64,000 nt of DNA. Source: an uncultured Flavobacteriia bacterium. GTDB taxonomy: Bacteria; Bacteroidota; Bacteroidia; Flavobacteriales_D; Crocinitomicaceae. The stretch lies in assembly GCA_937975705.1 (NCBI GenBank), contig CALJTX010000031.1, forward strand, positions 17,250-81,249. The letters are read 5' to 3'. The translations under genes and the position numbers were made by a program. Of this stretch, positions 1-9,224 are shown piece after piece. The notes under the pieces were generated by a model. That model searched no databases and was not told the origin of the DNA. It was given only the letters and a program-made list of their open reading frames with translations. The first letter of the stretch is position 1; every line of letters starts with the position of its first letter.

Positions 1-340
1 GGTCTTCGAGTTCAAAATAGCGCACATTCATGTGCATAATCGGATGGCGCGGATGACGGGGATGCAACACGATGGATACGCCTGTGGCAAAGAAAGCTTC
101 ACCTTCATGACCAAGTTGTTTTTTCATGGCTTCGGTGACCGGACCATGCACAGCGCTAAACGCAACACCCGCTTTTTCAAAGATGTGACCTCCTTGTAGC
201 GTGCGGGTATGGCCACCACCACCCTCTTCTCTTTGCCAGGTATCTTCTTGAAAAGTTGCTTGGCCGTCGAGTTGCTCAAGTGCCTGACAAATATGCAATT
301 GAAGTTCGCGGTAATGGGCCGCAATTTCTGTTTTATTCAT
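1..340 (-). CDS. hemF: Oxygen-dependent coproporphyrinogen III oxidase, N-terminal part
   Basis: The first 113 codons are present and the gene runs off the left edge. The product begins MNKTEIAAHYRELQ and contains GGGGHTR, EKAGVAFSAVHG and an HPRHPRHPIMHMNVRYFE stretch, which is the conserved N-terminal half of aerobic HemF. The family oxidatively decarboxylates coproporphyrinogen III to protoporphyrinogen IX in the cytoplasm, in haem synthesis. The ATG at 338-340 overlaps the end of the upstream LysM gene by 8 nt, so translation is probably coupled. It looks like the third gene of a guaA-LysM-hemF unit. Identification is firm; the C-terminal half cannot be seen. Confidence 0.9.
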   Translation of the reverse strand, partial: MNKTEIAAHYRELQLHICQALEQLDGQATFQEDTWQREEGGGGHTRTLQGGHIFEKAGVAFSAVHGPVTEAMKKQLGHEGEAFFATGVSIVLHPRHPRHPIMHMNVRYFELED

Positions 341-2054
341 GGTGTGGAGCTAACAGTTGGGCGTTTTGATAAGGGACAACTACTGCGGTGTTGTTTTCGA
401 TATACAAACCGTTTGCGCCTGATCTTAAGTTCATGTTGCTGATGAGTCCTTGTTGTGGCTTGTGCATGCCAAGTAGCTCTTTGCCGATATGCAGCGTGAG
501 GTCATAACCCAAGCAAGCCATTTTACTCAGATCGGTGTTGTAGCGCTTGCGAAAAGATTTGTGAAAAGGGATAATTTGTGCTTGGTGGTAATTGAAGTAA
601 CTAGGCAGCGCAACTAAAAATGCTTGGTCGCGCACTTGTGGCGCATCGAGCTCCTTGAAATCGAGCCAATCTTTTTGGCCCACCACAAGCATATTGCTAT
701 CTAAGGCTACTGCTTTGAGCAAGCCAACAACCTTAGCCCGATCGGTGCTGAAACTGACCAATAATTGCGGACCACCAATTGGTTTGAACTTTTGATAGTT
801 GGACCAGGTGGCTTCTTGTAATTTGAGTTTTGACTGTGTAGTAGAAACGCTGGAAAAGGCCGTTTTGAATTTTTGCTCAAGAAGTTGATCTGCGGCTATG
901 GGGCTATTGATGAGCACAACCGTATAGCCTTGGTAAAATTGATGAAGATGAAGGGCGAGGTTTTCGACTAAAGCGGGATCTGAGGGCGTGTAGGAAATAA
1001 AATTAGGCGCCATTTGGGCAAGCGAAACAGACATTTGTACTGGAAAGACGACCGGTATACCCTTTTCTTTTGCGAAAGTTGCCACTATTTTGGCTTGCTT
1101 CTCTTGTAATGGCGAAAAAATGAGGTCGATAGCGTTCATTTCTTCACTTTGCAATACTGCTTCTAAACTAGGACTCAAGGCGTTGTCATCGAAAACGTGG
1201 ATATCGGCAGAAAGGCCCAAGCTTTTGAGGCTGTCTAAGGCCATTTTCATGCCCATGTAGTAATCGAGCGCAGCAGCCGCTACAAATCGATTTTGACCGG
1301 CACTTGAATCAAGGGCAAAAGGTAAAAATACGGCGATATGGTAGTGCTCCTTTTTGGGAACGGGAAAACGAAAGGCTTCGACAGAACTTTGCTGCTGGCG
1401 CTCCGGTACGGCTTGCACAGGTACAGGTGTGGTTTTGACTTGCTGAATAGGCACAAGGATTTGTTGACCAGGGCTCACTCTAGATGATGTGAGTTTGTTG
1501 AGCGCCATGAGTGAGTCTACAGACACCATATAACGCTTAGAAATGGCGTAAAGGTTTTCTTTTTCTAGCACCGTATGCTTGATCAGTGTGTCGGTCAGGC
1601 TGTGCGGGAAAGTTGCTTGGCTGGCAACTTGCGGTTGTGTTGTTTTATTGAGCTCAAAAGGAAGCACCGCGTTTTTGATCACGATTTGCTGCCCCACCTT
1701 GAGCCCCGTCTTGGTATTTGGATTCCAGCTATACAGTGAATCTAAAGGCACTTCATATAAACGCGAAATAGCTGAGAGCGTTTGCTGAGGTACTACCTTG
1801 TGCACAATTTGACCACGCAGCACGGGCACACTAATGGTTTGACCCGCAACCAAACCGCGTTCCAAACCCGGATTCAAGGCCAATAACTGATCGGCGTCGC
1901 ATTTAAAAAGCGTTTGCAAGCGCGTCAGGCTCTGCCCCTCAGGGAGCACATATTGATAATATTTTTGACCACCTTTCTCCACAATTGGTAAAGCCTGTGC
2001 CCGCACCAAAAAAGAAACTAAAAAGCAACAAATGAAAGGTATCGAAAACTTCAT
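333..2054 (-). CDS. LysM-repeat protein with periplasmic-binding-like domain
   Basis: A 573-residue exported protein. It starts with a signal peptide (MKFSIPFICCFLVSFLVRAQA) and carries three LysM repeats, roughly residues 28-75, 80-125 and 155-205, each with the N-P or N-K and VGQ-type ending. From about residue 238 a domain beginning YHIAVFLPFALDSS resembles a type 1 periplasmic-binding fold. LysM repeats bind peptidoglycan, so it probably sits in the periplasm at the wall; its ligand is unknown. I chose the ATG at 2054, 1 nt after the guaA stop, because an upstream start would put about 37 non-hydrophobic residues before the signal peptide and lie inside guaA. Homologues are common in Flavobacteriales without a settled function. 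Confidence 0.85.
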   Translation of the reverse strand: MKFSIPFICCFLVSFLVRAQALPIVEKGGQKYYQYVLPEGQSLTRLQTLFKCDADQLLALNPGLERGLVAGQTISVPVLRGQIVHKVVPQQTLSAISRLYEVPLDSLYSWNPNTKTGLKVGQQIVIKNAVLPFELNKTTQPQVASQATFPHSLTDTLIKHTVLEKENLYAISKRYMVSVDSLMALNKLTSSRVSPGQQILVPIQQVKTTPVPVQAVPERQQQSSVEAFRFPVPKKEHYHIAVFLPFALDSSAGQNRFVAAAALDYYMGMKMALDSLKSLGLSADIHVFDDNALSPSLEAVLQSEEMNAIDLIFSPLQEKQAKIVATFAKEKGIPVVFPVQMSVSLAQMAPNFISYTPSDPALVENLALHLHQFYQGYTVVLINSPIAADQLLEQKFKTAFSSVSTTQSKLKLQEATWSNYQKFKPIGGPQLLVSFSTDRAKVVGLLKAVALDSNMLVVGQKDWLDFKELDAPQVRDQAFLVALPSYFNYHQAQIIPFHKSFRKRYNTDLSKMACLGYDLTLHIGKELLGMHKPQQGLISNMNLRSGANGLYIENNTAVVVPYQNAQLLAPHHE

Positions 2055-2055
2055 G

Positions 2056-3588
2056 TTATTCCCATTCAATGGTGGCAGGTGGCTTGGAGCTGATATCGTA
2101 GGTGACGCGATTGATACCGCGGACTTGATTGATGATACGGTTCGAGATTTTGGCCAAGAACTCATATGGCAAATGGCACCAATCGGCGGTCATGCCGTCG
2201 GTGGAAGTTACTGCTCTGAGCGCAACCGCGTTTTCATAGGTGCGTTCGTCGCCCATGACACCAACGGATTGGATCGGCAAAAAGATGGCTCCTGCCTGCC
2301 AAACCTCGTTGTATAGGTTGTCTTCTTTGAGACCGTTGATGAAAATAGCGTCTACTTCTTGTAATATGCGCACTTTATCGGCAGTTACTTCGCCGAGAAT
2401 ACGGATACCTAAACCAGGTCCTGGGAATGGATGACGCCCTAAAATGCGCTCGTCTATTTGCAAAGAGCGGCCAATGCGGCGCACTTCGTCTTTGAACAAC
2501 AAACGCAAAGGTTCTACCACTTGAAGTTTCATGTAGTCGGGCAAACCGCCTACGTTGTGATGCGATTTGATGGTTTGTGAAGGACCACCAGTAGCAGAAA
2601 CCGACTCGATTACGTCGGGGTAAATGGTACCCTGACCAAGCCATTTGGCGTTCTCGACCAATTTGGATTCTTCGTCAAAAACATCGACAAACACCTTGCC
2701 TATAGCTTTTCTTTTGAGTTCTGGATCGGTAAGGCCAGCCAAAGCCTCGTAAAAACGTGCCGAAGCATCGACGCCTTTCACATTGAGGCCCATGCCTTGG
2801 TAAGAAGCCAAAACTTCTTCAAATTCGTTTTTGCGCAGCAAGCCGTTGTCTACAAAAATACAGTGCAAGTTAGGGCCAATAGCTTTGTGCAAGAGCACGG
2901 CTGCTACAGAAGAGTCTACGCCGCCAGAAAGACCGAGAATGACTTTGTCGTCGCCGAGTTGAGCTTGCAAGCGCGCAGTGGTTTCTTCGATGAAAGAATC
3001 GGGGGTCCAGTCGCAGGCACAGTGGCAAACGTCTACAATGAAGTTTTGCAAAAGCGTTTTGCCCTCTGTGGAGTGATACACTTCTGGATGAAACTGAATG
3101 CCAAAGGTTAGCTCGCCTTCAATAGCGTAGCCCGCAACTTCTACGTCGTGGGTAGAGCAAATGATTTGGTAATTGGCTGGGATTTTTTTGATGGTATCGC
3201 CATGAGACATCCAGACCTGAGAACCTTGGGTCATGCCTTTGGTCAGGACGTTGGTGGTATCGAGGTAAGTGAGGTGTGCACGGCCGTATTCACGGGTGTT
3301 TGAAGGCAATACTTCACCGCCAAAATGGTGTGACAAATACTGTGCGCCAAAACAAACGCCTAGCAGTGGCAACTTGCCTTTGATTGCAGAAAGATCGGGC
3401 TGAGGCGCCTGCGGATCCCGAACCGAAAACGGACTTCCCGAAAGAATGACCCCTTTGACATTGCTGCCAAGCTCAGGGATTTTGTTCCAGGGGTGGATTT
3501 CACAATAAACGTTGAGTTCGCGGATTCTTCTGGCAATCAGTTGGGTATATTGAGAACCAAAATCTAGGATAACTATTAATTCATGCAT
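2056..3588 (-). CDS. guaA: GMP synthase (glutamine-hydrolysing)
   Basis: Converts XMP, glutamine and ATP to GMP in the cytoplasm, in purine synthesis. At 510 residues it has the full family length. The class I amidotransferase domain has the nucleophile Cys79 in GVCFGAQ and the His167/Glu169 pair in GIQFHPEV. The ATP-pyrophosphatase P-loop SGGVDSS is near residue 221, and the C-terminal dimerisation domain ends PPATIEWE. The ATG at 3588 lies 4 nt after a TATCTTTG -7 element. It is followed 1 nt later by the LysM gene and then hemF, so it heads that unit. Confidence 0.97.
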   Translation of the reverse strand: MHELIVILDFGSQYTQLIARRIRELNVYCEIHPWNKIPELGSNVKGVILSGSPFSVRDPQAPQPDLSAIKGKLPLLGVCFGAQYLSHHFGGEVLPSNTREYGRAHLTYLDTTNVLTKGMTQGSQVWMSHGDTIKKIPANYQIICSTHDVEVAGYAIEGELTFGIQFHPEVYHSTEGKTLLQNFIVDVCHCACDWTPDSFIEETTARLQAQLGDDKVILGLSGGVDSSVAAVLLHKAIGPNLHCIFVDNGLLRKNEFEEVLASYQGMGLNVKGVDASARFYEALAGLTDPELKRKAIGKVFVDVFDEESKLVENAKWLGQGTIYPDVIESVSATGGPSQTIKSHHNVGGLPDYMKLQVVEPLRLLFKDEVRRIGRSLQIDERILGRHPFPGPGLGIRILGEVTADKVRILQEVDAIFINGLKEDNLYNEVWQAGAIFLPIQSVGVMGDERTYENAVALRAVTSTDGMTADWCHLPYEFLAKISNRIINQVRGINRVTYDISSKPPATIEWE

Positions 3589-3592
3589 GCCA

Positions 3593-3600
3593 CAAAGATA
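3593..3600 (-). promoter_or_regulatory. Promoter -7 element of guaA
   Basis: Minus-strand TATCTTTG matches the Bacteroidota consensus TAnnTTTG. It ends 4 nt before the guaA ATG. No clear TTTG box was found 19 bp upstream. Confidence 0.6.
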
Positions 3601-3643
3601 GCTGAAATACGATTTATTTACGGCTAAAATCCATAGAATTCAT

Positions 3644-3651
3644 TATTTTTG
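3644..3651 (+). promoter_or_regulatory. Promoter -7 element of secA
   Basis: TATTTTTG fits TAnnTTTG and ends 24 nt before the chosen secA ATG at 3676. It overlaps the only longer in-frame start, which argues against that start. Confidence 0.5.
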
Positions 3652-3675
3652 AGGTTCGCTAAATTGAACACAGAC

Positions 3676-6600
3676 ATGATCGGAGATTTACTCAAATCTA
3701 TTTTCGGAGACAAGACCGCAAAAGACCGCAAAGAATACTGGCCTTTCGTAGAAAAAGCCAACACCGCTTGGGAAAGCGTCAAAACACTTTCCGATGACCA
3801 ACTCCGCGACAAAACCCGCGGTTTTCAAGAACAAGTACGCCAAAGCATCGCTTCTCTAGAAGAAACCCTTGCAGGCCTCCAGGCCAAAGCCGCAGACCTC
3901 CAAACTTCTTTTGAAGAAAAAGAAAAATTATACGAAGAAATCGATCAAATGGTGAAAGCCATTGACGAGCGCATCGAAGAAGAATTACTCGTGATTTTAC
4001 CCGAAGCTTTTGCAGTGGTCAAAGAAACCGCTCGTCGCTGGGCCGAAAACGGTCAATTAAACGTGAGCGCCACAGATTTTGACCGCCAACTGGCTGCCGC
4101 CCGAGATGGCATTAGCATAGAAGGCGACCGCGCCACATGGCACAACGAATGGACCGCCGCTGGCAACAAAATCAAATGGGCAATGGTCCATTACGACGTT
4201 CAGCTCATGGGAGGTGCCGTATTGCACCGTGGCAATATCGCCGAAATGCAAACAGGTGAAGGTAAAACGTTGGTAGCTACCCTACCCGTTTACCTCAATG
4301 CACTATCTGGCAAAGGTGTGCATGTGGTTACCGTCAACGACTACCTCGCCAAGCGCGACGCCGAATGGATGGGCCCGCTTTACGAATTCCATGGTTTGCG
4401 CGTAGACTGCATAGACAAACACCAACCCAACTCGCAGCGCCGCCGCCAAGCCTACATGGCCGACATCACCTTCGGAACCAACAACGAATTCGGTTTTGAC
4501 TACCTCCGCGACAACATGGCTGGCCACGTAGACGACATCGTTCAACGCAAACACCACTTCGCAATTGTCGATGAGGTCGACTCCGTCTTGATCGACGACG
4601 CCCGTACACCACTCATCATTGCCGGTCCAACGCCAAAAGGTGACGAGCACGAATTCCACGAACTCAAGCCGCGCATTGAACGCGTAGTTGAAGCCCAAAG
4701 AGCTTTCGTTCAGCAGTGTCTCAACGACGCCAAAAAAATGCTGAGCGTTATCAATGAACCCAACCCAGACAAGAACGAACAAAAACGCTTGCTAGAAGAA
4801 GGCGGCATTGCCTTATTGCGCGCCCACCGTGGCTTACCAAAAAACAGAGCACTCATCAAGTTTTTATCGGAGCCAGGTATCAAAGTACACCTCCAAAAAA
4901 CCGAGAATTTCTACATGGCCGAACAAGGCAAAAACATGAAGAAAATCGACGTAGACCTGTTCTTTGTCATCGACGAAAAAAACAACTCCATCGAGCTCAC
5001 CGACAAAGGTATTGACCTCGTATCAGGAAAAGATGACCGCGATTTCTTCATCATGCCAGACATCGGCGCCGAAATTGCCAAACTCCAAAAAGAAGCTTTA
5101 GAAAAAGAAGCCTACCTCGAGCGCAAAGACCTTTTGGTCCGCGATTACGCGATCAAATCGGAGCGCATTCACTCCGTAAGCCAACTTTTACGCGCCTACA
5201 CGCTTTTTGAAAAAGAAGTTGAGTACGTTATTATGGATGGCAAAGTCAAAATTGTCGATGAATCTACGGGTCGTATCATGGAAGGTCGCCGCTATTCGGA
5301 CGGTTTGCACCAAGCCATTGAAGCCAAAGAAAACGTGACCGTTGAGGCGGCCACCCAAACGTATGCCTCGATCACCTTGCAGAATTACTTCCGGATGTAC
5401 CACAAACTTGCGGGCATGACCGGTACTGCAGAAACCGAAGCACGCGAGTTCTGGGACATCTACAAACTCGATGTAGTTGTAGTCCCGACCAATCGTGCCA
5501 TTTCGCGCAAAGACCAAGACGACTTCGTCTACAAAACTGCGCGTGAAAAATACAACGCCATCATTTTAGAAATTGAAGACCTCGTTGCCAAAGGACGCCC
5601 AGTCCTCGTAGGTACTACAACTGTAGAGATTTCTGAGTTGCTTTCGCGCATGCTCCAAATGAAGAAAATTCCGCATCAAGTTTTGAATGCGAAGTACCAC
5701 CAAAAAGAGGCTGAAATTGTTGCCAATGCCGGTTTGGCCGGAACCGTTACCATCGCCACCAACATGGCGGGCCGCGGTACCGACATCAAACTAGGCGAAG
5801 GTGTCAAAGAAGCCGGAGGTTTGGCCATTATCGGCACCGAACGCCATGACTCACGTCGTGTAGACCGCCAGTTGCGCGGACGCGCAGGCCGTCAAGGCGA
5901 TCCGGGTTCTTCTCGTTTCTTCGTGTCACTAGAAGACGACCTCATGCGTAAATTTGGTTCGGAGCGCATTGCTGCTATCATGGACCGCATGGGCCTCAAA
6001 GAAGGAGAAGTCATTACCGCCGGTATGGTCTCTAAATCTATTGAGCGTGCCCAGAAAAAGGTAGAAGAGAACAACTTCGGGATGCGCAAGAACCTCCTCG
6101 AATACGACGACGTCATGAACGCACAGCGCAAGGCCATCTACCGCAAGCGCCGCAACGCACTCTACGGAGACCGCCTCGACATCGACATCGACAACATGTT
6201 CTACGATCACTGCGAAAACACCGTAGCTACATGCTCCAAATTGCCATTCCACGAGTTTGAACTCGAGCTTTTGCGCCTGATCGGCATTGAAACACCCGTT
6301 GATGAAGCAACATTTAATCAACTGAATCAAGCCGAACTCACCGAACGCGTCTACGCCGCACTCCGCGAAGCCTACGAGCGCAAGTGTGAGAAAATTGCCC
6401 GCATGGCTTACCCGCAAGTGAAACATGTTTTTGAAACGATGTCGCAACAATACAAAAACATCGTATTCCCGCTCACCGACGGCCGCAGCCAAATGCAACT
6501 CATCGTCAATTTAGAAGAAGCCTACCAAACAGAAGGCCGCGTGATCAGCAAATACTTTGAACGCAATGTTTTGCTCAGCAAAATTGACGACGAATGGAAA

Positions 6601-6981
6601 GAACATCTGCGTGAAATGGACGACCTCCGTTCTGCTGTGCGCAACGCACAATACGAGCAAAAAGATCCACTTGTCATTTACAAATTGGAATCTTACGAAC
6701 TCTTCCGCGGCATGCTCAATCGCCTCAATGAAGAAGCACTTGACTTGCTCATGCGCATGGATGTACCTGTAGAACAACAAATCCAAAGCACCAACCAAGA
6801 AGACCACCAAAACAACTACGACAAAGCCCAAACGAGCAATCAAGAAGCCATCGAGAATTCCGCGCCAGCGCCAAGAGAAGTCGAGAAAAAGCAACCTGTC
6901 GTAGTGGAGCAAAAAATCAACCGCAACGACCCTTGCCCTTGCGGAAGCGGCAAGAAGTTCAAACAGTGTCACGGACAATAA
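3676..6981 (+). CDS. secA: Preprotein translocase ATPase SecA
   Basis: The motor that drives preproteins through SecYEG at the inner membrane. The 1101-residue product shows Walker A in MQTGEGKTLVATLP, Walker B/DEAD-like VDEVDSVLIDDARTPLI, the second helicase domain motif TNMAGRGTDIKL and HDSRRVDRQLRGRAGRQGD. It ends with a SEC-C zinc motif, CPCGSGKKFKQCHG. It is longer than the roughly 900 residues of E. coli SecA, as is usual in Bacteroidota, with extra sequence between the nucleotide-binding and preprotein cross-linking regions. The start at MIGDLLKSIFGDKT matches family N-termini. The next gene begins immediately after the stop. Confidence 0.97.
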   Translation: MIGDLLKSIFGDKTAKDRKEYWPFVEKANTAWESVKTLSDDQLRDKTRGFQEQVRQSIASLEETLAGLQAKAADLQTSFEEKEKLYEEIDQMVKAIDERIEEELLVILPEAFAVVKETARRWAENGQLNVSATDFDRQLAAARDGISIEGDRATWHNEWTAAGNKIKWAMVHYDVQLMGGAVLHRGNIAEMQTGEGKTLVATLPVYLNALSGKGVHVVTVNDYLAKRDAEWMGPLYEFHGLRVDCIDKHQPNSQRRRQAYMADITFGTNNEFGFDYLRDNMAGHVDDIVQRKHHFAIVDEVDSVLIDDARTPLIIAGPTPKGDEHEFHELKPRIERVVEAQRAFVQQCLNDAKKMLSVINEPNPDKNEQKRLLEEGGIALLRAHRGLPKNRALIKFLSEPGIKVHLQKTENFYMAEQGKNMKKIDVDLFFVIDEKNNSIELTDKGIDLVSGKDDRDFFIMPDIGAEIAKLQKEALEKEAYLERKDLLVRDYAIKSERIHSVSQLLRAYTLFEKEVEYVIMDGKVKIVDESTGRIMEGRRYSDGLHQAIEAKENVTVEAATQTYASITLQNYFRMYHKLAGMTGTAETEAREFWDIYKLDVVVVPTNRAISRKDQDDFVYKTAREKYNAIILEIEDLVAKGRPVLVGTTTVEISELLSRMLQMKKIPHQVLNAKYHQKEAEIVANAGLAGTVTIATNMAGRGTDIKLGEGVKEAGGLAIIGTERHDSRRVDRQLRGRAGRQGDPGSSRFFVSLEDDLMRKFGSERIAAIMDRMGLKEGEVITAGMVSKSIERAQKKVEENNFGMRKNLLEYDDVMNAQRKAIYRKRRNALYGDRLDIDIDNMFYDHCENTVATCSKLPFHEFELELLRLIGIETPVDEATFNQLNQAELTERVYAALREAYERKCEKIARMAYPQVKHVFETMSQQYKNIVFPLTDGRSQMQLIVNLEEAYQTEGRVISKYFERNVLLSKIDDEWKEHLREMDDLRSAVRNAQYEQKDPLVIYKLESYELFRGMLNRLNEEALDLLMRMDVPVEQQIQSTNQEDHQNNYDKAQTSNQEAIENSAPAPREVEKKQPVVVEQKINRNDPCPCGSGKKFKQCHGQ

Positions 6982-7740
6982 ATGCACGCAACGCAAATTG
7001 GGATTGTCGGTTCGGGTAAAGTAGCACAAACCATGCTGCGTTTGGCACATGGAGCTGGCATTCCAATTGCCGGTATCTATGCACGTAACGCAGCGCTCGC
7101 TGAGCAACTTGCACTCAAATTCGACACCAAAACCGTTGCGGATATTTCGGCGTTGCATGCAGAACTCATTCTCTTGTGTGTATCCGACGATGCCTTGCCC
7201 GAAATTATTGCGCAATTACAGCCCCAGCAAATAGCGGCCTATACCGCTGGTAGCCCAAGCATCAAACTTTTTGCACACCAACAACTCGGCGTGTGTTATC
7301 CGTACCAATCCATCTCCAAAGGTAGAGACCTCTTGGTCTCGGATATTCCCTTCATGATTGAAGGTAAAAACGACTTTGTGCTCCAACGCATCAGTACTTT
7401 TTTACAACAATTGGGTGCCCAATTTCAAATCTGTGGCTCGGCACAGCGTGCGCAATACCATTTAGCAGGTGTTTTTGTCAATAATTTTGGCAATTTGCTT
7501 TTGCTCGAGGCCAGCAAGATCCTCTCTGAGGCCAAACTCGACATGACCCCCATTTACCCTTTGCTCAACGAAACCATAGCCAAAGCCATTTTACTTGGGC
7601 CCGAGCAGGCTCAAACTGGCCCAGCCTTGCGCCACGACCAAAACACCATCGATCGGCACCGCGCCCAACTCCAACCCGAACAATTAGCGGTTTACGATTG
7701 TCTGACCAAAAGAATCCAAGATCTCTTTCGAAATGCTTAG
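6982..7740 (+). CDS. Rossmann-fold DUF2520 protein
   Basis: A 252-residue cytoplasmic protein with an N-terminal dinucleotide-binding fold (IGIVGSGKVAQTMLRLAHGAG) followed by a helical C-terminal DUF2520 region (AGVFVNNFGNLLLLEA, then LGPEQAQTGPALRHD). This layout resembles ketopantoate or pyrroline-5-carboxylate reductases, so NAD(P)-dependent reductase activity is plausible, but no substrate can be assigned. The ATG follows the secA TAA with no gap, and the 3' end overlaps kdsC by 8 nt. This DUF2520-kdsC pairing is familiar in Flavobacteriales. Confidence 0.85.
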   Translation: MHATQIGIVGSGKVAQTMLRLAHGAGIPIAGIYARNAALAEQLALKFDTKTVADISALHAELILLCVSDDALPEIIAQLQPQQIAAYTAGSPSIKLFAHQQLGVCYPYQSISKGRDLLVSDIPFMIEGKNDFVLQRISTFLQQLGAQFQICGSAQRAQYHLAGVFVNNFGNLLLLEASKILSEAKLDMTPIYPLLNETIAKAILLGPEQAQTGPALRHDQNTIDRHRAQLQPEQLAVYDCLTKRIQDLFRNA

Positions 7741-8251
7741 CTACAAACAAAGACTCAACGACATCACAACCTTCATTTTTGATGTCGACGGCGTATTTAC
7801 TGACGGTAAGGTTTACCTCATCAACGACGAAATTGTACGCGCCCTCAATTCCAAAGATGGATACGCTGTGCAGTATGCTGTCAAGATGGGTTACAAAATA
7901 TTTTGCATCACTGGAGGCTCCTCTCCTGAAGTGAAAAAAAGACTTATGGGTCTAGGCGTTCACGATGTGTATCTGGGCGCACACCACAAACTCTCGCGCT
8001 ACGAGCAAATCAAAAAAGACTACAACCTTACCGATAGCGAAATTGCCTACATGGGCGACGACATTCCAGACATTCCCGTTTTGCGCAAAGCAGGTGTATC
8101 TGCGTGCCCGCAAGATGCCGTGAGCGATGTCAAGGCAAACGTCCACTACCAAAGCCCTTTTTTAGGTGGTAAAACCTGCGTTCGAGACCTCATCGAGCAA
8201 ACCTTGCGCTGTCAAAACAAATGGCTCACCGAGCTTGCTTACGAGTGGTAA
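7733..8251 (+). CDS. kdsC: 3-deoxy-D-manno-octulosonate 8-phosphate phosphatase (HAD III)
   Basis: A 172-residue HAD-superfamily phosphatase, typical of KdsC, which removes phosphate from KDO-8-P for lipopolysaccharide synthesis. The nucleophile and acid Asp17/Asp19 lie in FIFDVDGVFTDG. Motif II is ITGGSS, and motif IV is AYMGDDIPDIPVL. There is no cap domain, as expected for the tetrameric KdsC type. The ATG overlaps the DUF2520 gene by 8 nt. Its last 26 nt overlap the convergent sugar-kinase gene, an unusually long tail-to-tail overlap. Confidence 0.88.
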   Translation: MLSYKQRLNDITTFIFDVDGVFTDGKVYLINDEIVRALNSKDGYAVQYAVKMGYKIFCITGGSSPEVKKRLMGLGVHDVYLGAHHKLSRYEQIKKDYNLTDSEIAYMGDDIPDIPVLRKAGVSACPQDAVSDVKANVHYQSPFLGGKTCVRDLIEQTLRCQNKWLTELAYEW

Positions 8252-9224
8252 GCCAATAGTTATTCAATTCTTCGGCCAAGCGCAATTGATTGGCAGCCCG
8301 TCTCAAGTTGTGTAGTGCGTCATTGACTTTATAATAGATGTCGTCTTGTAGGTAATCGGTTAAAAAGCGCGTTGCCTGCACCAAAATTACACCCATGGTT
8401 GCAATGAATAATTTTTCTTGATCGCCACCAAAAGTGACTGCCAACGCTTCAAAAATCTCCTCTTTAAATAACGGTTTCTGTGCATCGGCCTCCTCACCAT
8501 GGCTGCAAAAAGACCGCATCATGTCAGCGTAATCATAGTATGGGCTTCCGAGCTGGATCGTATCCCAATCGATGAGCGCCCTTACCTGCTTGCCATTCGG
8601 ATGAAATAAAAAATTACTAAGCTTCGGATCGGCATGGATCAGCACCTTTTCGGCTCCATCGGACAATTGCTTCCAGGCCAAAAGGGCTGGCCATTGCGCT
8701 TCTATTGCCGTGATAAGTTCCAAAGCCAATGATTTTCTCGAAGGGCTAGCCAGTATTTTAGCTTTCTCAAAAGAAGTCAGCCTGAACTCCACATCCAAAA
8801 AACGAGGTATTGGCGGTTTCCATTCTTTTATAGAAACAGCCCCGAGGGCCGCTTGAAATTCGAGCAGCGCCAAAGCTGCAAGCCGCGCATTTTGGACAGT
8901 TGCGGTTTGTAGTGTCGTGCTTGGCGATATCGCCTTTAACAAACGAAAAGTCTTACCCTCCACCTGAGTTAGCGCAGCTCCATCAGGGCTAAGACAATAA
9001 TCAAGCGGAACCAAAGAAGGCAGTTTGATCGCTGCCGAAAGGTCAACTAATTGTTGTTGAAGCACTGCTGGCTCCTTGAAAACTTCGGTATTGATTTGTT
9101 GCAGGATGTAATCAGAGGTAGCGCTCCTGACCAACCAGGTCTGATTGATCAATCCAATTGAAATTGGAACAACTTGAGAAGGGGAAATTTCCCAGTGGGT
9201 CTGCAACAAACTTCTTATTTCCAT
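8226..9224 (-). CDS. APH-fold sugar kinase, N-acetylhexosamine kinase-like
   Basis: A 332-residue member of the aminoglycoside/choline kinase fold. The catalytic loop HADPKLSN places His197, Asp199 and Asn204, and the metal-binding Asp219 lies in LIDWDTIQLG. N-terminal motifs around GLINQTWLVR resemble the NahK/LnpB N-acetylhexosamine 1-kinase group more than antibiotic kinases. The start at 9224 overlaps the nucleotidyltransferase gene by 10 nt; a longer frame exists but lies wholly inside that gene. With a sugar nucleotidyltransferase and a GH109-like enzyme upstream, phosphorylation of a free hexosamine at C1 is the best guess. Substrate is inferred from context only. Confidence 0.75.
   Translation of the reverse strand: MEIRSLLQTHWEISPSQVVPISIGLINQTWLVRSATSDYILQQINTEVFKEPAVLQQQLVDLSAAIKLPSLVPLDYCLSPDGAALTQVEGKTFRLLKAISPSTTLQTATVQNARLAALALLEFQAALGAVSIKEWKPPIPRFLDVEFRLTSFEKAKILASPSRKSLALELITAIEAQWPALLAWKQLSDGAEKVLIHADPKLSNFLFHPNGKQVRALIDWDTIQLGSPYYDYADMMRSFCSHGEEADAQKPLFKEEIFEALAVTFGGDQEKLFIATMGVILVQATRFLTDYLQDDIYYKVNDALHNLRRAANQLRLAEELNNYWLTTRKQAR

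Noticed and set aside
5929..7215. Long open frames of up to 234 codons antisense to secA
   Set aside because: They are uninterrupted because of the third-position bias of secA, show no recognisable motif, and lie fully inside a conserved gene.
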